Shown: piece after piece, positions 42,584 to 51,673 of the stretch
Layout: every line of letters begins with the position of its first letter
How positions within the stretch are numbered: position 1 is the first letter of the stretch
Source: SIG299 sp045531895
GTDB taxonomy: Bacteria > Bacillota > Clostridia > Lachnospirales > Lachnospiraceae
DNA: 64,000 nt
Reading direction: 5' to 3'
Assembly (NCBI GenBank): GCA_045531895.1
Contig: JAZSEW010000025.1
Span: 1-64,000, forward strand
Notes under the pieces: model-generated
Seen by the model: only the letters and a program-made list of their open reading frames with translations
What the model was told of the DNA's origin: nothing
The model's database searches: none
Made by a program: the position numbers and the translations under genes

Positions 42584-43309
42584 ATGAACCTAAAAAATAA
42601 AAAAACAGTTTTGAACGATGAGGCTGCTTTATACAGTCACAGGGAGGATGTCAGTGAAAAAGAAAAGTGGCAGAATATGTCGGGAAAAGAACGCTGGCAG
42701 TATTTTGCGGATTATTATCTGGTACGTATTATCGTTACCGTACTCGTAGCAGCAGTAATTATTTCTATTTTGTATACCATGCTGACACCAAAGCCGGACA
42801 TTGTGCTGTCGGTAGCAGTAATTAATGATTCTGTGCACTATCAGACCTACGAGGATGTGCAAAAGGAATTTGATGAGTTACTTTCTCTTGACCCGGAAAC
42901 CCAGAAAACGTTGTTTGATACCGGCTACAGCTTTGAGAATGACTATCAGGCGTTTCAGAAGTTTGCAATGTATAACGCGGTAGGTGATTTGGATGTGACA
43001 ATTATGCCGCTTTCCGTGTTTGAAACCTATGCTCCGCAAAGCTTTTTTTCTCCGATAGCGGAGCTGTTACCGACGGATTTATATATGAGTCTTTCGGAAT
43101 ATATGCTGGAAACTAAACTACGGGATGCAGACGGAAATCTGATTCCTGATTCGGAGACGGTACTTGGTATCAGTCTTGGTAACTCCCGATTCTATGCTGG
43201 ACAGCAGTATCCGGAGCCGATGGTGCTGGCAATAAATGCGGCACCGGAGAATAACCAGAATATTGAAAAGTTTTTGAGGTTTTTATTCTTTCCGGATGAT
43301 GTGAAATAG
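42584..43309 (+). CDS. Single-pass membrane protein of unknown function
   Basis: The 241-residue product is not recognised. It has a charged cytoplasmic N-terminus of about 48 residues, one membrane helix (about residues 49-67, IIVTVLVAAVIISILYTML) and an extracytoplasmic domain of ~170 residues. That domain has strands such as IVLSVAVINDSV and DLDVTIMPLSVFE, an arrangement like the periplasmic-binding-protein fragments attached to some membrane anchors. The gene has a plain ATG with a moderate GGAG ribosome site 7 bases upstream. It ends just before the promoter and terminator at 43312-43370, so it is separate from the DUF5717 group downstream. Confidence 0.7.
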   Translation: MNLKNKKTVLNDEAALYSHREDVSEKEKWQNMSGKERWQYFADYYLVRIIVTVLVAAVIISILYTMLTPKPDIVLSVAVINDSVHYQTYEDVQKEFDELLSLDPETQKTLFDTGYSFENDYQAFQKFAMYNAVGDLDVTIMPLSVFETYAPQSFFSPIAELLPTDLYMSLSEYMLETKLRDADGNLIPDSETVLGISLGNSRFYAGQQYPEPMVLAINAAPENNQNIEKFLRFLFFPDDVK

Positions 43310-43311
43310 AA

Positions 43312-43340
43312 TTGCAAACAGAGCAAAATTATATTATAAT
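43312..43340 (+). promoter_or_regulatory. Sigma-A promoter before the Thr/Pro-rich membrane protein and DUF5717 group
   Basis: TTGCAA, 17 bases and a perfect TATAAT. It starts right after the stop codon of the upstream gene. The transcript leader of ~90 bases contains the folded element at 43372-43430. Confidence 0.7.
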
Positions 43341-43370
43341 AGATATGTCTGTGGACATATCTATTTTTTT
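43341..43370 (+). terminator. Terminator for the 42584-43309 gene
   Basis: agatatgtc and gacatatct form a 9-pair stem with a TGTG loop followed by ATTTTTTT. It begins immediately after the -10 box of the next promoter, so RNA started there lacks the 5' arm and would escape termination. Confidence 0.75.
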
Positions 43371-43371
43371 G

Positions 43372-43430
43372 GGAGGATAATCCTCCACCGTTGTGCGGTG
43401 GGAAGATTTTATCAGGAAAGCAAGGAGGAG
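43372..43430 (+). promoter_or_regulatory. RBS-masking leader element, diverged copy
   Basis: Three mutually complementary pieces: GGAGGA (43372-43377), TCCTCC (43381-43386) and the Shine-Dalgarno GGAGGA (43424-43429). Between the last two lies a hairpin ccaccg/cggtgg (43385-43390, 43396-43401). The general plan matches the two closer copies at 54722-54785 and 56295-56357, but the second internal hairpin is not clear here. Confidence 0.5.
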
Positions 43431-43435
43431 TTGTT

Positions 43436-44383
43436 ATGGCTAATACAAAAGGTACACAAAATAGAACAAATAAATCAGGAAGAAGTTCATCTTCGAAAAA
43501 GGGAAGTTCAAGAAAGAAAAAGAATTCTTCGGATGATACTATGAAATTTTTACTGGTACTTATCATCGCAGGAATTGCGATTGCGCTGATTTTCTTTTCT
43601 CAGTCTGACGAGGAGGGAAAAACAGGAAATATGGTAACCGGTACGCCGACACCAACTGTGATGGAAGAAGCAACAAATTCACCGAAGCCGACGAATACAC
43701 CAAAGCCTACAGAGGCTGTGGTACCTACACCGGGTCAGCAGGCAGAGCCTACAGAGGAGCCGGAACCGACAGTAACACCGGAGGCAACGGAAGCCCCGGT
43801 TCCTACCAATACACCGACCCCGGCGCCAACTCCTGCAGTCAGTGCAGAGGAAGCAAGGGAGAAAGTAAAGGAACAGGTGGATACTTCTGTTTATGATCTT
43901 CAAATGGTAAATGATAATTTGAAGGTAGGTAACGGCAGCTATTATCAGTTTGGTGCAATTTCAGGACAGGAATTCGTATACCCGTTCCTTGTAGTAAATA
44001 AGCTGGACGGAACCCTGCACTTTTATGATTCTACAGAAGATACAGTGTTTGATTTTACAAAGTTTCCACTGCAGGCAGAGGCAACTACGGCACCGACACC
44101 AACTAAGGCACCGGCGGGAAATCTCACAGCAGAAGAAGCTTATGGGGTGCTTTGCACATATTCCAAGGATGCACTTCATATTGCAAAAGAAGTAAAGGAG
44201 TACGATGCAGAGTACGGAAATGAACTTACCTTCATTAATGGTGTGGACTGCTATCGTTTTAATTTATCAGAATATAGTAACGGAAAAGTAAGAAACAGGG
44301 GTGAATTTTACGTTTCCGTGGATGGTAAAAAGTGTTATTACATAGACAGTAATACAAATGAATTTGTTGAGGCGGCAAAATAA
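43436..44383 (+). CDS. Thr/Pro-rich single-pass membrane protein
   Basis: The 315-residue product starts at the ATG at 43436, with AAGGAGG seven to eight bases upstream. The longer open frame from 43391 runs through the folded leader and is not used. It has a Lys/Ser-rich cytoplasmic N-terminus (~35 residues), one helix (MKFLLVLIIAGIAIALIFF), and a ~75-residue Pro/Thr/Glu linker rich in PTP and TPxPT, typical of surface stalks. A C-terminal domain of about 170 residues follows, in two parts split by a second short TPTPTK linker. No catalytic motif is recognised. It sits first in the DUF5717 group with a 42-base gap, so a link to that group is possible. Confidence 0.75.
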   Translation: MANTKGTQNRTNKSGRSSSSKKGSSRKKKNSSDDTMKFLLVLIIAGIAIALIFFSQSDEEGKTGNMVTGTPTPTVMEEATNSPKPTNTPKPTEAVVPTPGQQAEPTEEPEPTVTPEATEAPVPTNTPTPAPTPAVSAEEAREKVKEQVDTSVYDLQMVNDNLKVGNGSYYQFGAISGQEFVYPFLVVNKLDGTLHFYDSTEDTVFDFTKFPLQAEATTAPTPTKAPAGNLTAEEAYGVLCTYSKDALHIAKEVKEYDAEYGNELTFINGVDCYRFNLSEYSNGKVRNRGEFYVSVDGKKCYYIDSNTNEFVEAAK

Positions 44384-44425
44384 GATAGAGCATACATAGG
44401 ATGTGGCAATAAGGGGTTAGCAAAC

Positions 44426-47400
44426 GTGAAAGAAAAAATTGAGCGACTTTCCAAAGGAATATTTGAATATGAGATGCCGGAATTGCTGGTGTCCGAGTCG
44501 AAGCTGGATATTGTTGTGGAAGCCGGTATCCGGAAAGAAGGAAGCATTCGGATAACAAATGATGCAGGACAGCGGATGAAAGGGGTTTTATACGTTACCG
44601 GAAAGACTCTGGTGCTTCGCAAAACAGATTTTATCGGTACTGAATGTGAAGTGGAGTATGATGTGGATGCATCTACACTGCAGGCAGGGGAAGAACATAT
44701 CGGTTCTGTCAGTATTGTCAGTGATTGCGGAGAGTGCAGAATACCGTTTCGGATTCTGGTGACAGAACCTTCTTTTACAAGCTCGGTAGGAACTATCCGG
44801 GATTTGTTTCAGTTTGCAAATCTGGCAAGAGTTAACTGGAAAGAAGCGTTAGAACTGTTTACTTCCGAAGATTTTTCTAAAGTAGTATTGCAAAAAGAAC
44901 CGAAATACCGGCTTGCGTATGAACAATTATTGGAAGGCACAGATATTTCTCAGGCGATGGAGGAATTTCTGGTGCTTGTACATAAGAAAAAGCATTGTGA
45001 CTTCAAAACACTGTCCGGCTGTTTGGAATACGAGGCAGGACCGCAGAATTTTATGGAGTCCCTGATTGTAAAGAAAGAACAGTGGGGATATGTAAATATT
45101 ACTGTTTCTACGGAGTCTCCATATATTTCCCTGGTAAAAAATGAAATTACCATGGAGGATTTTATCAACGGACAGGCAGAAATCAGTTTTGTGGTGGAAG
45201 CGCAAAAAATGAAGAGAGGCGTTTATTTTGCAAAGCTTGTTCTTTCCGGCGGAAGAAAAACAATATCTGTTCCGGTGATTATCAGAAACCACGGAGAAGG
45301 AGAGCCGGCTACGCTGTTTCGTAAAAACCTGCACCGTTTGGAGTATCGTCTGACAGAATTGTACTTACAGTTCAGAAATAATGAAGTGACCGGAGGAAGC
45401 TATATGTCTGAATCCGGGCGGTTGTTGGAGTCTGTGCTTGCATTATTAGATAAGCAGGATATGGAAAGTACCGACCCGGCAGTAAAAGAAGAAGTGGAAA
45501 AAAAGAAATGCCTGTATGAACTGTACCGCGCGTATTTATCCATTGTGGATGGAAAAAACAGAGGTGGTGAAGAGGCATTCGAACTGGTATATAGCAGAAA
45601 ATCATATTTTGAACGTAACCAACGCACGTTTTATTGTGCTGTGCTTTATCTGGAAGCAATGAAGTCCAGAGATAAAAAACTGGTGGAAAAGTATGCCGGT
45701 GTTATTAGGGGATACTATGAGCAGGATACAAAGAATGATATGCTCTTATGGTTCCTGCTCTATATGGATAAGCATTTGGAAAACAGTAATACCATGCGTT
45801 ATGAAATGATCAGAAAGCACTGCGGAGATGGTAAGGTGGGTTCTGTACTTGCCTTTGAAGCGGCAATCGTGTGGAATGCAGATCCGATGGTAGTAACTGC
45901 ATTGAGCAACTTTGAATGTCAGGTGATGCAGTACCTGATAAAGCATAATCTGGCAGGAAAGGAAACTGCGTTACAGTTTGCTTATCTGTCAGAAAAGATG
46001 AAGGAACAGGAAGGAATGCAGATTCGTCTTTTGAAGAGACTGTATGACCGGTTCCGTCACAAGGACATTTTATATGTACTTTGTAAAAAGCTGATGGAAC
46101 AGGATTGCCGGGACTATGCGGTGCATGAATATTATCAGCAGGGAGTAAAGGAACAGCTTCGCCTGGACCATCTGTATGAGTATTATATTATGTCATTGGA
46201 TAAAACTGCAAATCATCCGATTGACCAGCAGGCATTGCTCTATTTCAGTTTCAGCAGTTTTCCATCGGAGGAGGATGCGGCATTTATTTACTCCTACGTG
46301 GTAAGAAATAAAGACAATAATCCGGCAATTTATCGGGCTTACTTAAAAAAGATGGAGCAGTTTGCCGTGAATCAGATGAAAAACGGTGTGATTTCCGGTT
46401 TTCATGCAGTATTGTATGCGGATGTGCTCAGAACCTCCATCATTGACCGTGAAATGGCACAGAGTCTGCCGGAACTTATATTTACATATCAGATAGAGTG
46501 CAGAAATTTATCTGTGCAAAGTGTGTGTGTAGCTCACAAAGAGGAAAAACAGGTACAGATAGTTCCGTTTGAAAGAAAAAACGGTATGTTGCAGGCATTA
46601 GTGCAGGTATATACAGAAAATGCAGAACTTTTTCTTCTGGATGAACAGGGAAGACGTTATCTTATGACCGGAGAAGACAAAATGTTCCGATTAATGCATG
46701 CGGAAAATTTTTTGGAAACATGTTATGAAATTGGAAGCGACAACCGAAAACTGTTACTCCATATGTGGGAGAAAAACAAAAATTATAACCGGCATGATAA
46801 CATGATGATTGACTTGCAAAAACAGATTTCCCAGATGGAGGGATTGAGGGAAGAAATCAGGAATGATTGTGTTGTGGCACTGGTAGAGCATTATTATGAG
46901 CATTATAATGTAGATTTGTTGGAGGCATATTTAAATGCGGTTAATTTAAAACTGCTTACCAAAAAGGACAGAGATAAAATGCTGGAGATGATGATTCTCC
47001 GGGATATGTATGACAAAGTGATTGAAAGTGTTGAACTGTTCGGATGTTCTACGGACATGCAGGCAAAGCGACTGTCCAGACTCTGTATCAGAGGAATATA
47101 TTCTCCGCAGGAGGAAAGGGACAGAGCAACACTGTTGACTATGGGATTTTTTGCGTTTCGTGCCGGAAGAATTGATGACAGATTGCTACAGTATCTGGTT
47201 GACAGGTACAATGGTACAACTGCTGATATGTGTGAGCTTTGGAAAGAAGCAAAAATCAGAGAATTGGAAACCACAAGTCTGGAAGAGAGGTTGCTTGCTC
47301 AGATGCTATTTGCGGAAAGCTATGTGGAGGATTCCTTCGCAGTCTTTGTGAGCTACTGTAACAGTGGTATGAACCGCAAACTGATTCGTGCTTATTTTTC

Positions 47401-48040
47401 CTATTGTGCATACAAATATTTTGTAAAAGATCGCATGACAGAGCCTGAATTATTTGAAATGCTGAAAAAAGAGTCCTTTTTGGAAAGCAATCAAATTTGT
47501 GTACTTGCCATGTTGAAACATTATGCGGAAAAAGAAGTGCTTCTTAGTGCGGAAAAGTCGTTTATCAGTTATCATATTCAGAAGTTTGTGCAGAAAAAAC
47601 TGATATTCGCGTTTTTTAAGGAATTTGACGGGAAAATTATACTGCCGGCATATATGCAGGACAAGTATTATGTAGAGTATAGGACAAATCCAAAGCATAG
47701 GCTGGTGATTCACTATTCCTGCCGTATGGATGAAGATGAAATGCGGGAAGAGGAAATGGAAGATGTCGGTTATGGCATTTTTGAAAAGGAATTAATTCTG
47801 TTTTACGGAGAAAATCTTCAGTATTTTATTACAGAGGAAAGTGAAAACGGAGTTGAAATTGTAGAAAGCCGGATTATCAGTCAGACAGAAGCAGAATTGG
47901 CTTCCAGTACAACAAAGTATGGAAAAATTAATGAAATTCTGATGACACAGGAGTTGCAGGATGAAAAAACACTCTTTAGTTTATTAGAACAGTATTGCAA
48001 AGAGGAGTATGCTGTGAAACGGCATTTTACACCGGTATAA
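44426..48040 (+). CDS. DUF5717 family large protein
   Basis: The 1204-residue product begins with GTG. The N-terminal ~300 residues contain two beta-rich, Ig-like segments (VVEAGIRKEGSIRITNDAG; EQWGYVNITVSTESPYISL). The middle and C-terminal ~850 residues are almost all helical, with repeated hydrophobic pairs typical of TPR/HEAT-like solenoids (AYRAYLKKMEQFAVNQ, LLTMGFFAFRAGRIDD). There is no signal peptide or membrane helix. I associate this architecture with DUF5717, found with DUF5716 in Lachnospiraceae; no function is established to my knowledge. The gene is 12 bases before the Hsp70-like DUF5716 gene, so the products probably act together. Confidence 0.75.
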   Translation: MKEKIERLSKGIFEYEMPELLVSESKLDIVVEAGIRKEGSIRITNDAGQRMKGVLYVTGKTLVLRKTDFIGTECEVEYDVDASTLQAGEEHIGSVSIVSDCGECRIPFRILVTEPSFTSSVGTIRDLFQFANLARVNWKEALELFTSEDFSKVVLQKEPKYRLAYEQLLEGTDISQAMEEFLVLVHKKKHCDFKTLSGCLEYEAGPQNFMESLIVKKEQWGYVNITVSTESPYISLVKNEITMEDFINGQAEISFVVEAQKMKRGVYFAKLVLSGGRKTISVPVIIRNHGEGEPATLFRKNLHRLEYRLTELYLQFRNNEVTGGSYMSESGRLLESVLALLDKQDMESTDPAVKEEVEKKKCLYELYRAYLSIVDGKNRGGEEAFELVYSRKSYFERNQRTFYCAVLYLEAMKSRDKKLVEKYAGVIRGYYEQDTKNDMLLWFLLYMDKHLENSNTMRYEMIRKHCGDGKVGSVLAFEAAIVWNADPMVVTALSNFECQVMQYLIKHNLAGKETALQFAYLSEKMKEQEGMQIRLLKRLYDRFRHKDILYVLCKKLMEQDCRDYAVHEYYQQGVKEQLRLDHLYEYYIMSLDKTANHPIDQQALLYFSFSSFPSEEDAAFIYSYVVRNKDNNPAIYRAYLKKMEQFAVNQMKNGVISGFHAVLYADVLRTSIIDREMAQSLPELIFTYQIECRNLSVQSVCVAHKEEKQVQIVPFERKNGMLQALVQVYTENAELFLLDEQGRRYLMTGEDKMFRLMHAENFLETCYEIGSDNRKLLLHMWEKNKNYNRHDNMMIDLQKQISQMEGLREEIRNDCVVALVEHYYEHYNVDLLEAYLNAVNLKLLTKKDRDKMLEMMILRDMYDKVIESVELFGCSTDMQAKRLSRLCIRGIYSPQEERDRATLLTMGFFAFRAGRIDDRLLQYLVDRYNGTTADMCELWKEAKIRELETTSLEERLLAQMLFAESYVEDSFAVFVSYCNSGMNRKLIRAYFSYCAYKYFVKDRMTEPELFEMLKKESFLESNQICVLAMLKHYAEKEVLLSAEKSFISYHIQKFVQKKLIFAFFKEFDGKIILPAYMQDKYYVEYRTNPKHRLVIHYSCRMDEDEMREEEMEDVGYGIFEKELILFYGENLQYFITEESENGVEIVESRIISQTEAELASSTTKYGKINEILMTQELQDEKTLFSLLEQYCKEEYAVKRHFTPV

Positions 48041-48052
48041 CGGAGGAAAATT

Positions 48053-49285
48053 ATGGCATCATTGATGTTAGGCATTGATTTCAGTAAAACGGATATGCAG
48101 ATTGGGCTTTGGAATGAGGAGAGAACGTGTGCGGATGTTTACCGGTTCCCGGAGCATCTGGGTGGGGAAATTGTTCCCACTATGGTAATTGCCAATGAAG
48201 AGGGCAAGTTACTGGTCGCCAAGGAAGCGTTGGACTATAGCATGAAAATGCAGAAGCACGGGATTACTTCGCTATATGGTAAGACATCAAATGAAATGCT
48301 GGACCTGTGCGGCGTGGAAAAGCGTGTAAATGAGGTGTTTGCGCATTACCTGAGAGAAACCTTATCTGTAATTCGAAAACGTTATGGAAGTGCATCCATT
48401 GCCAGAATCGGTATCACCGGAGAACGGCTGACGGAGGAGAAAAAAGAGCATTTGACAGAGGTTATGGAATCTATCGGCTATTCGGCAGATAAGCTGTTTT
48501 TTGCTTCTCATGCGGATGCTGTTTTATGGTATGAAATTTGTGAAGGAACAAAAGGCAGTTCCATGACATTAGATTTTGACAGTAAAGGCATGAAAGCATA
48601 TGTGATTAATTCCGGTAATGAAGAACTGGAAATACCATATTATGTGGAGACTGTTGATTATACTCATCTGATGCAGGGAGGACTAGCCGGTATTCTGGAG
48701 GAAGAAGAGCGGAAAACGGTATTTACCAATATTACAGAACTTGCAATTGCCAGAAAAGCGATGGCAAGACTTTATGTAACAGGTTCTATTGTAGAAACAC
48801 CCGGAATTTCTCAGATACTTAGCCGGTATTTTAACACAGGTCGCCGGATTTTTACCGGTCGCAGTCTGTACTGTCTCGGTGCCTGCTATCTTGCGGTAAA
48901 GGAAAAATTGCCGAAAAAAGCAATCGGAGACCGTCGGATTTTCCACAATGTTTTTCTGGAGGCATATGAGGATGCCGTCATTCAGCAGGTAAGGCTGTTG
49001 AAGGCAGGAACAAAGTTGGAAATGGCTTGTTCAAAAATTCAGGTAATTTTGGATGATACAAAGGAAATGAAGTTTCAAATAGAGGATGTGCGGACAAAAG
49101 AGGCTGTGAACTGTACCTTACATCCGGATGAATTTTATTGTCGTGAAAATAAAACACTCCGGCTGGAAATCGAGGCAAAATTTATTGATTATGAAACAAT
49201 GGTGCTGAAAGTCAGAGATGTTGGGTTTGGTGACATCTGTCCGGCTACCTATCGGGTGTGGGAGCAGATTGTAAATTTGGGCTAG
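48053..49285 (+). CDS. DUF5716 family, degenerate Hsp70/actin-fold protein
   Basis: The 410-residue product has an Hsp70-like ATPase plan. Phosphate-1 is LMLGIDFSKTDMQIGLW, then EIVPTMVIANEEGKLLVAKEA, as in DnaK lobe I. Phosphate-2 is reduced to MTLDFDSKGMKAYVI, without the usual DxGGGT. The adenosine motif is RLYVTGSIVETPGISQIL. The C-terminal ~110 residues (from VFLEAYEDAV) form a small beta domain like a reduced substrate-binding part (MKFQIEDVRTKEAVNCTL). ATP hydrolysis is doubtful with that phosphate-2 loop; nucleotide-dependent scaffolding is possible. It sits between DUF5717 and a TPR protein with 12- and 13-base gaps. Confidence 0.75.
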   Translation: MASLMLGIDFSKTDMQIGLWNEERTCADVYRFPEHLGGEIVPTMVIANEEGKLLVAKEALDYSMKMQKHGITSLYGKTSNEMLDLCGVEKRVNEVFAHYLRETLSVIRKRYGSASIARIGITGERLTEEKKEHLTEVMESIGYSADKLFFASHADAVLWYEICEGTKGSSMTLDFDSKGMKAYVINSGNEELEIPYYVETVDYTHLMQGGLAGILEEEERKTVFTNITELAIARKAMARLYVTGSIVETPGISQILSRYFNTGRRIFTGRSLYCLGACYLAVKEKLPKKAIGDRRIFHNVFLEAYEDAVIQQVRLLKAGTKLEMACSKIQVILDDTKEMKFQIEDVRTKEAVNCTLHPDEFYCRENKTLRLEIEAKFIDYETMVLKVRDVGFGDICPATYRVWEQIVNLG

Positions 49286-49298
49286 AGAGGAAAGTCTC

Positions 49299-50135
49299 AT
49301 GGGAAAACTGATTGCTACAACAGGTAATTATGCAAAGACAGGTTATCTGCTGAAAAATTCAAAACAGTATATTTATTCCATTGAGGAACTGTGCTACTGT
49401 ATTATGCGAAATCCGGAGCTTTGTGAGGATTACCTGTATGATGAAGGGTTAGCGCGGTATATCAGGGAAAGTCTCGGCTTAAAGGAACGGGGCGCATTGC
49501 TTGCAGATTTAATTGAGAGAGATGCACCGCTAAAGGATCTGATTACGGTCTGCTTTTGCAGCTGTGATTATTTTACAAAAGAAGAAATCGAAGAGTTTTT
49601 GCAGGAACAGTCTAAAGTAGAACGTAGTGAGGAATGGGTGCGTACAAAGAGCAAAGCAGATAGTTATTTAATGCATGGTAATTATCGGGACGCTATTATG
49701 AATTACCGGTTGCTGCTCAAGGAAAAAGAAACATTCGGTATTACTTCAGAAACGTTGGGAGATATTTATCACAATTTTGCCATTGCCTTGCTGCATACGG
49801 ATGGATTCACAGAGGCATCGGATTTTTTTAGGGAAGCGTATGAGCGAAACAATAGGGAAGAATCATTAAAGCAATATTTGCTGGCTCTTCGCTTTGCCGG
49901 AGATACGGTAATGTATGAGTCTGCATTAGATATATACCAGGTTTCCGAAGGCGTTGCAAAGTGGCTGGATGTGGCATATTTCCAGACGGAGCTGGAGACG
50001 CAGGAAATTTCTGATTTTAATGATTTAAATAGTATTCGTCAGCTGCTTAAAAATGGTAAAATCAACGAATTTTATGCTAATGTTAAGAGAATGACGGAAC
50101 AAATGAAGGAACAATACAGAAAATATAACGAATAG
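49299..50135 (+). CDS. TPR-like soluble protein of the DUF5716 group
   Basis: The 278-residue product is not a named family for me. It is helical and soluble. Residues ~115-200 contain two TPR-like units (ADSYLMHGNYRDAIMNYRLL and DIYHNFAIALLHTDGFTEAS). The N-terminal part has a conserved-looking SIEELCYCIMRNPELCEDY segment, and the C-terminus is a charged helix. TPR proteins next to Hsp70-like proteins often act as co-chaperones, which would fit the neighbouring DUF5716 protein (inference). The ribosome site is GAGAGGAAAG. The following gene begins four bases after the stop. Confidence 0.7.
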   Translation: MGKLIATTGNYAKTGYLLKNSKQYIYSIEELCYCIMRNPELCEDYLYDEGLARYIRESLGLKERGALLADLIERDAPLKDLITVCFCSCDYFTKEEIEEFLQEQSKVERSEEWVRTKSKADSYLMHGNYRDAIMNYRLLLKEKETFGITSETLGDIYHNFAIALLHTDGFTEASDFFREAYERNNREESLKQYLLALRFAGDTVMYESALDIYQVSEGVAKWLDVAYFQTELETQEISDFNDLNSIRQLLKNGKINEFYANVKRMTEQMKEQYRKYNE

Positions 50136-50151
50136 ATGAATGGGGAAAGCA

Positions 50152-51321
50152 ATGGGATTTTTTCAAAAGCTGTTTAAGCGGAATAATAAAAAGACACAGG
50201 CAGCAGAAGAACGAAAAGAAGACAGGCTGGTTTTAAAAGATGGTATTTACAGTACGCCGGAGGAAAGAGCAAACTTTTTGGGGCACTGCTGTGAAATCAT
50301 CAATGAGGCACGCCGGCAGAGATTAGAGACAAAAAAAGAATATGAAGTAGTGACCTCATATCTGGCAGATATTCAAAAAATTGATCTGCTTCCGGTGAGG
50401 TCTAAAAAATCGGTGGAGGACATGGCGAGGAAACTGATTACATTAAATCAGGAACGACAGAAGATGCAGAAAATACCACCGAAAATTACGATGGCACAGC
50501 GGCTTGCTTTAGAGCCTTATGAAGACACGATTCTGGAAGAAATCCGGAAAATGGAGGACCAGGAAAATTATCTGCAGATTATTAATTCCGATATACGACA
50601 TCTGGAAAGTGAAAAGGCTTCCCTGGATTTTGAATTACAGGATGTGATGGACAGGGATGAGCTGGGCAAGAAGATGTTAAAAGCAGCAGGTGTATTTATT
50701 ATTGTATTCCTTATCTTTTTATTTGTGTTGCAGGAAGTAGCAAAAAAGGATGTGCAGATACCGTTTATATTAACGGTTGCTTTTGGCATTATTGTGATTG
50801 CGTATTTCTATTTTTCAAATCGCAAAAACCAGTATGATTTAAAAGTGGCAGAATTGAAGATGAACCGTGCCATTATGCTGTTAAACAAGGTAAAAATAAA
50901 ATATGTGAATTGTACCAATCTGTTAGAGTACCTGTATGAAAAATTTCATGTAGGTAATGCAAAAGAGCTTCATTATCACTGGCAGGAATACATGCGGATT
51001 GTGGAGGAAGAGAGGCGTTTCCGGAAAACAGCGGAATCTATTGATTTTTATACGGAAGAACTGGTGAAAGAATTAAAGCAGAATGGAGTTATGGATGCTG
51101 CGGTCTGGGGATATCAGGTGGAAGCATTGGTAGATCCGAAGGAAATGGTAGAAGTACGTCATCGTTTAAATGTGCGCCGCCAGAAACTGCGTCAGAGAAT
51201 TGATTATAATAATAGTCAGGAAGAAATGGCAAGAAAGTCTCTTCGTACCTTTAGAGAGCGCCATGTGGCATATGATGCGGAAACATTGCTGATTCTTGCA
51301 AAAAATGATGTGGAAGTATAG
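50152..51321 (+). CDS. Coiled-coil protein with two central membrane helices
   Basis: The 389-residue product has N- and C-terminal cytoplasmic coiled coils flanking a two-helix hairpin (about residues 180-230; AGVFIIVFLIFLFVLQEVA and PFILTVAFGIIVIAYFYF). The N-terminus MGFFQKLFKRNNKK is amphipathic. The C-terminal half is rich in Glu/Lys helices with a YNNSQEEMARKSLRTFRERH region. No enzymatic motif is seen. Two in-frame ATGs exist; the second (50152) has GGGGA five bases upstream and gives a better N-terminus than 50140. It closes the DUF5717-DUF5716-TPR run and may anchor that complex at the membrane (inference). Confidence 0.72.
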   Translation: MGFFQKLFKRNNKKTQAAEERKEDRLVLKDGIYSTPEERANFLGHCCEIINEARRQRLETKKEYEVVTSYLADIQKIDLLPVRSKKSVEDMARKLITLNQERQKMQKIPPKITMAQRLALEPYEDTILEEIRKMEDQENYLQIINSDIRHLESEKASLDFELQDVMDRDELGKKMLKAAGVFIIVFLIFLFVLQEVAKKDVQIPFILTVAFGIIVIAYFYFSNRKNQYDLKVAELKMNRAIMLLNKVKIKYVNCTNLLEYLYEKFHVGNAKELHYHWQEYMRIVEEERRFRKTAESIDFYTEELVKELKQNGVMDAAVWGYQVEALVDPKEMVEVRHRLNVRRQKLRQRIDYNNSQEEMARKSLRTFRERHVAYDAETLLILAKNDVEV

Positions 51322-51348
51322 TTTTAAAAGAAATTTTTATTTTATCTC

Positions 51349-51377
51349 TTGACAATTAAGTAAAAGTTCTTTACTAT
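51349..51377 (+). promoter_or_regulatory. Sigma-A promoter for valS
   Basis: TTGACA, 17 bases and TACTAT, placed about 30 bases upstream of the T-box leader. Confidence 0.8.
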
Positions 51378-51397
51378 ACAATCTATAAACATAGTTA

Positions 51398-51650
51398 AAT
51401 GTAATGATGAAGAGGAGTAGGCAAAGAAACTTTTCAGAGAGCGGACCGGGAATTGCTGTGAGGTCTGTATGGCGAATTTGCTGAAGGTAGCTTCGGAACA
51501 GTATTTCTGAAATGCGAAGAGTAGGAAGTACCGGCTCACACCGTTATCCGTGACGTCTGTGTCAGCAGACAAAGAGGCAGTAAAAATACTGTGAAAAAAG
51601 GTGGTACCACGGCTTGTCGTCCTTTATGGATGACAAGCCTTTTCTATTTT
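51398..51650 (+). promoter_or_regulatory. T-box leader controlling valS
   Basis: The leader has the T-box elements in order. The stem I start is aatgatgaagaggagtag, with the AGTA-type internal loop. The apical region is near cagagagcggacc, then come stem II/III sequences. The T-box core aaaggtggtaccacgg (51597-51612) is present. The terminator is a 12-pair hairpin, ggcttgtcgtcc with ggatgacaagcc (51611-51639), followed by TTTTCT. The core overlaps the terminator, so uncharged tRNA would favour the antiterminator. A GTA triplet at 51487-51489, in gaaggtagcttc, is a candidate valine specifier; I could not fold stem I rigorously enough to be sure of it. Confidence 0.92.
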
Positions 51651-51673
51651 TAAGAGAAAGGAAATAAAAGATC

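Noticed and set aside
43391..43435. Upstream in-frame start for the Thr/Pro-rich protein
   Set aside because: It overlaps the folded leader and the consensus ribosome site, which serves the ATG at 43436.
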